DNA of 7,560 bases from an uncultured Oscillospiraceae bacterium (GTDB lineage: Bacteria; Bacillota; Clostridia; Oscillospirales; Ruminococcaceae): positions 1-7,560 of the forward strand of contig CAKSHG010000097.1 of NCBI GenBank assembly GCA_934456315.1. Reading direction: 5' to 3'. Made by a program: the position numbers and the translations under genes. The notes under the pieces are model-generated. The model saw only the letters and a program-made list of their open reading frames with translations, did no database searches and was not told the origin of the DNA. Of this stretch, positions 5,262-7,560 are shown piece after piece. Position 1 is the first letter of the stretch, and each line of letters opens with the position of its first letter.

Positions 5262-5507
5262 GTTGAGCTTGTTGAGCTCTGCGAGGCACTCGGAGCAGAT
5301 GTTCTTGCCCTTGAATACGGTGATACCGCTTGCGTTTGCACAGAATGCGCATGCGGGCATGTACTTCTTGAGAATGATCTGATCGTCCTCAACGTAGATC
5401 TCAAGGCTGTCCTTGATTCCGATGTCGAGGGTTCTTCTAAGCTCTATCGGGATAACGATTCTTCCGAGCTCGTCAACTTTTCTTACGATACCAGTAGACT
5501 TTACCAT
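5259..5507 (-). CDS. abrB: AbrB/SpoVT-family transition-state regulator with CxxC-CxxC tail
   Basis: The 82-residue protein starts with an almost perfect AbrB N-terminal domain (KSTGIVRKVDELGRIVIPIE..., residues 3-49), the swapped-hairpin DNA-binding fold whose arginines (R9, R16, R24, R25) contact DNA. In Bacillus the protein represses stationary-phase and sporulation genes during growth. The C-terminal part differs from B. subtilis AbrB: C53-x2-C56 and C71-x2-C74 form a likely zinc site, followed by a short helix, which is a pattern I associate with clostridial versions. ATG at 5507 follows AGGAGG (5521-5516) by 8 nt. Its promoter (5642-5614) is perfect consensus, and a hairpin sits in the leader. 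It is divergent from spmAB, and as a transition regulator it could act on that intergenic region (inference). Confidence 0.92.
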   Translation of the reverse strand: MVKSTGIVRKVDELGRIVIPIELRRTLDIGIKDSLEIYVEDDQIILKKYMPACAFCANASGITVFKGKNICSECLAELNKLN

Positions 5508-5529
5508 AACTTTTTCCTCCTGAATCTGA

Positions 5530-5561
5530 CTGCCGCGTTAAATTCTGGAATGCGCGGGCAG
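5530..5561 (-). promoter_or_regulatory. Hairpin in the abrB 5' leader
   Basis: On the minus strand CTGCCCGCG (5561-5553) pairs with CGCGGCAG (5537-5530) through 8 bp with one bulged C, closing a 15-nt AT-rich loop that contains TTCCAGAA. It ends 8 nt before the AGGAGG. It could stabilise the mRNA or modulate ribosome access; there is no poly-U tract, so it is not a terminator. Confidence 0.4.
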
Positions 5562-5613
5562 TACTTTTGTCCTTATTCAACGTTTTTTACAGCTTATTGC
5601 TGATTTCTTGCAC

Positions 5614-5642
5614 ATTATACCATGTTTTGGTCGAGATGTCAA
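5614..5642 (-). promoter_or_regulatory. Perfect-consensus sigma-A promoter for abrB
   Basis: TTGACA (5642-5637) and TATAAT (5619-5614) are separated by 17 bp, and TGG just before the -10 makes it an extended -10 as well. A-rich and T-rich tracts upstream (5643-5710) could act as an UP element. The start is near 5607, giving a leader of about 100 nt. Confidence 0.9.
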
Positions 5643-5910
5643 TTTGAAATCTGAAATATTCTGTCAAAAATTGTCGCAAACAATACAAAATATGATAAAT
5701 AAAAGTGTCACTGATATAACACAACAGGAGGTGCATATCAAGGATAACGGCTATGCTATGCGATTTGCTATTTCATACAATATCGTATATTCAACTGGAA
5801 ATAAATTAGTGATATAGGAAATTTGTATGGAAATATGGAAATTAATATTAAATCTAGTGATACAAAACATACATTGCATAAGGAGCTGATGGCATACGAA
5901 AGCGATACTG
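5643..5910 (+). other. AT-rich intergenic region between abrB and spmA with sporulation-type promoter fragments
   Basis: Together with the abrB leader this is a 403-bp gap without a gene. No TTGACA-17-TATAAT promoter faces spmA. Instead CATACAAT (5774-5781) and CATACATT (5868-5875) each match the SigE -10 consensus CATACAHT, and the first also fits the SigK -10 form CATANNNTA. A SigE-like -35, TAATATT, is at 5843-5849 but lies 18 bp from the second -10, longer than the usual 14-15. An isolated AGGAGG at 5726-5731 has no usable start codon at a normal distance. A short AT-rich direct repeat (ATGGAAAT at 5827 and TGGAAATT at 5836) is probably low complexity. The actual spmA promoter is not resolved. 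Confidence 0.4.
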
Positions 5911-6498
5911 ATGATACTTCCAGCGGCGGCGATAGTGTGCGGGATAGTAACCGGCAGGATCGCGGAGGTGTCCGCGGCGGTGCTGGAAAGCGCGTCCGGC
6001 GCGGTGACGCTGGCGCTCACTCTCTGCGGGGCGATGGCGCTGTGGAGCGGCTTAATGAAAGTAGCCGAGGAAGCCGGAGCGATGAAAGCGATGTCAGCGC
6101 TTCTGTCGCCGGTGGTGGGATCACTGTTCCGGGGACTGGAAAAAGGCGGACGCGCTGCGCAGCTCATTTGCATGAATCTATCCGCGAATATCCTGGGACT
6201 CGGCAACGCCACCACGCCGCTGGGAATAAGCGCGATGGAAGCGATACAGCAGGAGGAGGGCGGCTCCCCGGGCGATCCGGCGAGCGACAACATGATAATG
6301 CTGACCGTGCTGAACACCGCGAGCCTGCAAATTATCCCGGCGACTGCGGCTGCGCTGATGACCGCGCACGGCGCGGCGCGCCCGATGGAGATACTTCCCT
6401 GCGTGTGGATAGTTTCGGCGTATTCCCTGGCGGCTGCGGTGGGCGCCGCAAAGCTGCTCGGGCATTTTTCCAGGAGGAAGGAACGTGCAGATAACTGA
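5911..6498 (+). CDS. spmA: Spore maturation protein A
   Basis: The product (195 residues from ATG at 5911) is an integral membrane protein with a nucleoside-recognition/Gate-type fold. In Bacillus, SpmA and SpmB are needed for normal dehydration of the spore core and hence heat resistance; they act in the forespore-surrounding membranes. Visible hallmarks are a hydrophobic N-terminus, LWSGLMKVAEEAG (44-56), and the signature NLSANILGLGNATTPLG (89-105), then SDNMIMLTVLNTASLQIIP and a last hydrophobic segment with a basic tail. The start is uncertain: ATG 5911 lacks a close ribosome binding site, whereas AGGAG at 5881-5885 is well placed for an in-frame ACG at 5896, which would add KAIL-type residues and bring the length nearer the B. 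subtilis protein. The next in-frame stop upstream is at 5887. It overlaps spmB by 14 nt. Confidence 0.9.
   Translation: MILPAAAIVCGIVTGRIAEVSAAVLESASGAVTLALTLCGAMALWSGLMKVAEEAGAMKAMSALLSPVVGSLFRGLEKGGRAAQLICMNLSANILGLGNATTPLGISAMEAIQQEEGGSPGDPASDNMIMLTVLNTASLQIIPATAAALMTAHGAARPMEILPCVWIVSAYSLAAAVGAAKLLGHFSRRKERADN
6472..6477 (+). promoter_or_regulatory. Ribosome binding site for the GTG start of spmB
   Basis: AGGAGG is followed by 7 nt and then GTG at 6485. It lies inside the last codons of spmA, so spmA translation reaches and may expose it. Confidence 0.85.
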
Positions 6499-7009
6499 TT
6501 TTGTGGTCCCGGTGCTGTTCGCCGGGATAATGATATTCGGCGCCGTCCGCAGGGTGGACGTGTTTCAGGTGTTCTGCGAGGGCGCGGCGGGAGGGTTGAA
6601 AACCACAGTGGAGATCCTCCCGGCGCTGGTCCTGCTGCTTGTCAGCGTGGGAATGCTCCGCGCCTCCGGGGCGGTGGAGCTGCTGACCGGGCTGCTGGAG
6701 CCGCTGTGCGGTCTTGTAGGATTCCCGCCGGAGTGCATGCAGATGGTATTGCTGCGTCCGTTTTCCGGCAGCGGAGCTATCGCGGTCTACGACGGGATAG
6801 CCGCGCAGTACGGTGCGGACAGCTTCCCCGGGAGGGTCGCCGCAGTGCTGCTTGGGTCGTCGGAAACGACGTTCTATACGGTCGCAGTGTACTTTTCGGC
6901 GGTGAAAGTGAAGAACACCCGCTATGCTGTCCCGGCGGCGCTTGCCGCGGACTGCACCGCCTGGATAGTCTGCGGACTGGTGGTCAGCGCGCTGCTGGGG
7001 ACAGGCTGA
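6485..7009 (+). CDS. spmB: Spore maturation protein B
   Basis: The 174-residue membrane protein is the partner of SpmA in spore core dehydration. Hydrophobic segments lie at about 6-20, 44-58, 85-100 and 150-172. The family signature LLRPFSGSGAI (89-99) and the block DSFPGRVAAVLLGSSETTFYTVAVYF (from 112) are both intact; they correspond to the LRP-SG and GS-TTFY motifs of SpmB proteins. The GTG at 6485 is chosen for the strong AGGAGG 7 nt upstream and because the family begins with this hydrophobic segment. The 14-nt overlap with spmA indicates coupled translation in one operon. A terminator follows at 7024-7076. Length agrees with B. subtilis SpmB (about 178). Confidence 0.93.
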   Translation: MQITDFVVPVLFAGIMIFGAVRRVDVFQVFCEGAAGGLKTTVEILPALVLLLVSVGMLRASGAVELLTGLLEPLCGLVGFPPECMQMVLLRPFSGSGAIAVYDGIAAQYGADSFPGRVAAVLLGSSETTFYTVAVYFSAVKVKNTRYAVPAALAADCTAWIVCGLVVSALLGTG

Positions 7010-7023
7010 ATAAAGCGAAGCGC

Positions 7024-7076
7024 AACAAAATCAGACGCGTGAATATGCTCGTTCGAACGGTCGATTTTGTTTTATT
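7024..7076 (+). terminator. Intrinsic terminator of spmAB
   Basis: AACAAAATC (7024-7032) pairs with GATTTTGTT (7063-7071); after one bulged A, GAC and CGT pair with ACGGTC (7057-7062) around a bulged G. The loop is about 16 nt and TTTATT follows. The long loop makes it weaker than the others in the window. Confidence 0.6.
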
Positions 7077-7103
7077 CGGTGATTCTCTGGGATAAACCTG
7101 CTC

Positions 7104-7132
7104 TTGATTTTTTGCATATATTGTTGTATAAT
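7104..7132 (+). promoter_or_regulatory. Sigma-A promoter for the tRNA nucleotidyltransferase-like gene
   Basis: TTGATT (7104-7109) and TATAAT (7127-7132) are separated by 17 bp. The start site near 7139 leaves a leader of about 24 nt. Confidence 0.8.
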
Positions 7133-7150
7133 AGTATAAAGCAAAAAAAT

Positions 7151-7154
7151 GGAG
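7151..7154 (+). promoter_or_regulatory. Ribosome binding site deciding between two in-frame ATGs
   Basis: GGAG is 2 nt from the ATG at 7157 and 8 nt from the in-frame ATG at 7163. The spacing favours 7163. Confidence 0.6.
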
Positions 7155-7162
7155 TGATGACG

Positions 7163-7560
7163 ATGATCATTTTGCCTGAACAGGTCACAAAAGCGATAGA
7201 CACGCTGGAAAAGTCAGGCTATGACGCATATATAGTCGGCGAGTGCGTCCGGGAGCTGCTTCTCGGGAACGACCCGCAGGACTACGATATAGTGACGAAC
7301 GCCGGAATAAACGACATCCTGTTCGCGTTCCGGGATTACCGTATCTCCGACGAGGGAATGAAGCGCGGCGAGATACTGGTGACCGTAGTCGGCATGATAA
7401 TCCAGATATCCCCCTACCGCCGCGAGGTGGTAGGCAACCGCGTGATGTACGCCGAGGACCTGGAAACCGACCTTTTCCGCCGTGGATTCACGATGAACGC
7501 GATGGCGTACAGCCCACGCACCGGGCTTATCGACCCGTTCGGAGGGCGGGCGTCGCTGCG
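7163..7560 (+). CDS. Divergent tRNA nucleotidyltransferase/poly(A) polymerase family protein, N-terminal part (runs off the right edge)
   Basis: The first 132 codons are present. The head domain belongs to the class II CCA-adding/poly(A) polymerase family, which adds nucleotides to tRNA or RNA 3' ends. The order of motifs is right: YIVGECVRELLLG (23-35), DPQDYDIVTNA with the metal-binding pair D40 and D42, a basic strand region, then DLFRRGFTMNAMAYSP and TGLIDPFGG. Several usually fixed residues differ: GGCVRD is GECVRE, and the RRDFTxNA motif is RRGFTMNA. The stretch between (about 64-100) is shorter than usual and lacks the HGTVTV and DGRHPDSVEF-like blocks of ordinary bacterial enzymes. 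It is therefore a divergent paralogue, possibly with changed activity, rather than clearly the housekeeping cca. Start at 7163 is set by GGAG 8 nt upstream. The C-terminal body and tail domains, which would decide substrate, lie outside the window. Confidence 0.8.
   Translation, partial: MIILPEQVTKAIDTLEKSGYDAYIVGECVRELLLGNDPQDYDIVTNAGINDILFAFRDYRISDEGMKRGEILVTVVGMIIQISPYRREVVGNRVMYAEDLETDLFRRGFTMNAMAYSPRTGLIDPFGGRASL

Noticed and set aside
5692..5817. Short plus-strand frame in the abrB-spmA gap with an internal AGGAGG at 5726
   Set aside because: No ribosome binding site before its ATG, the AGGAGG has no start codon at normal distance, and the peptide shows no motif; probably intergenic AT-rich sequence or a relic.
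5823..6494. 223-codon open frame on the plus strand overlapping spmA in another frame
   Set aside because: Product is Gly/Arg/Asp-rich nonsense, while the +1-shifted frame gives an unmistakable SpmA.
7051..7058. GTTCGAAC palindrome as a possible SOS/LexA box
   Set aside because: It lies inside the loop side of the spmB terminator, downstream of a gene, and lacks the spaced CGAAC-N4-GTTCG form.
1..7560. CRISPR array, insertion sequence, tRNA or rRNA genes
   Set aside because: No regularly spaced direct repeats, no transposase, no cloverleaf with GTTCRA-type T-loop in the right context, and no rRNA-like conserved blocks were seen on either strand.

Overview
The window looks like chromosomal DNA of a spore-forming, low-oxygen Firmicute, most likely a gut-type Clostridia member of the Ruminococcaceae/Oscillospiraceae kind. 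The reasons are the pair spmA-spmB (spore maturation), an AbrB-type transition regulator with a clostridial CxxC...CxxC tail, AGGAGG-type ribosome binding sites, crisp sigma-A promoters, and GC-rich genes set in AT-rich gaps. This placement is an inference from gene content only. No tRNA, rRNA, CRISPR array, transposase or phage gene is visible.

Layout, left to right. 1-140 (minus) is the N-terminus of an EF-G-like translational GTPase with its own promoter. 141-495 is an intergenic stretch holding two divergent promoters and a palindromic AATTCCGAATT element that becomes the leader of rlmA (496-1371, plus), a 23S rRNA guanine-N1 methyltransferase. A strong hairpin at about 1400 separates rlmA from a convergent 26-residue, four-cysteine peptide gene (1479-1559, minus) that has its own promoter and Shine-Dalgarno. 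Next comes a compact minus-strand operon transcribed right to left: ABC-F ATPase (4973-3360, TTG start), DEDDh exonuclease with zinc ribbon (3347-2391) and HAD hydrolase (2413-1709), closed by a terminator at 1700-1669. Upstream of the operon, downstream of abrB, lies a 106-nt region on the minus strand that folds into an almost continuous rod followed at once by an intrinsic terminator; it is probably a small RNA or a 3'-UTR/leader element. abrB (5507-5259) is driven by a textbook-consensus promoter. On the plus strand from 5911, spmA and spmB overlap; a terminator follows, then a sigma-A promoter and the start of a divergent tRNA nucleotidyltransferase (CCA-adding/poly(A) polymerase family) that runs off the window.

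How it fits together: several genes act on RNA or the ribosome (EF-G paralogue, RlmA, ABC-F, exonuclease, nucleotidyltransferase) and sit beside sporulation/transition-state genes (abrB, spmAB). The conserved genes are ordinary in kind. The parts that deserve attention are the Cys-rich micropeptide gene, the rod-like RNA between abrB and the ABC-F gene, the palindromic leader of rlmA, the ABC-F protein whose degenerate motifs all fall in one composite ATP site, and the nucleotidyltransferase with altered signature residues.
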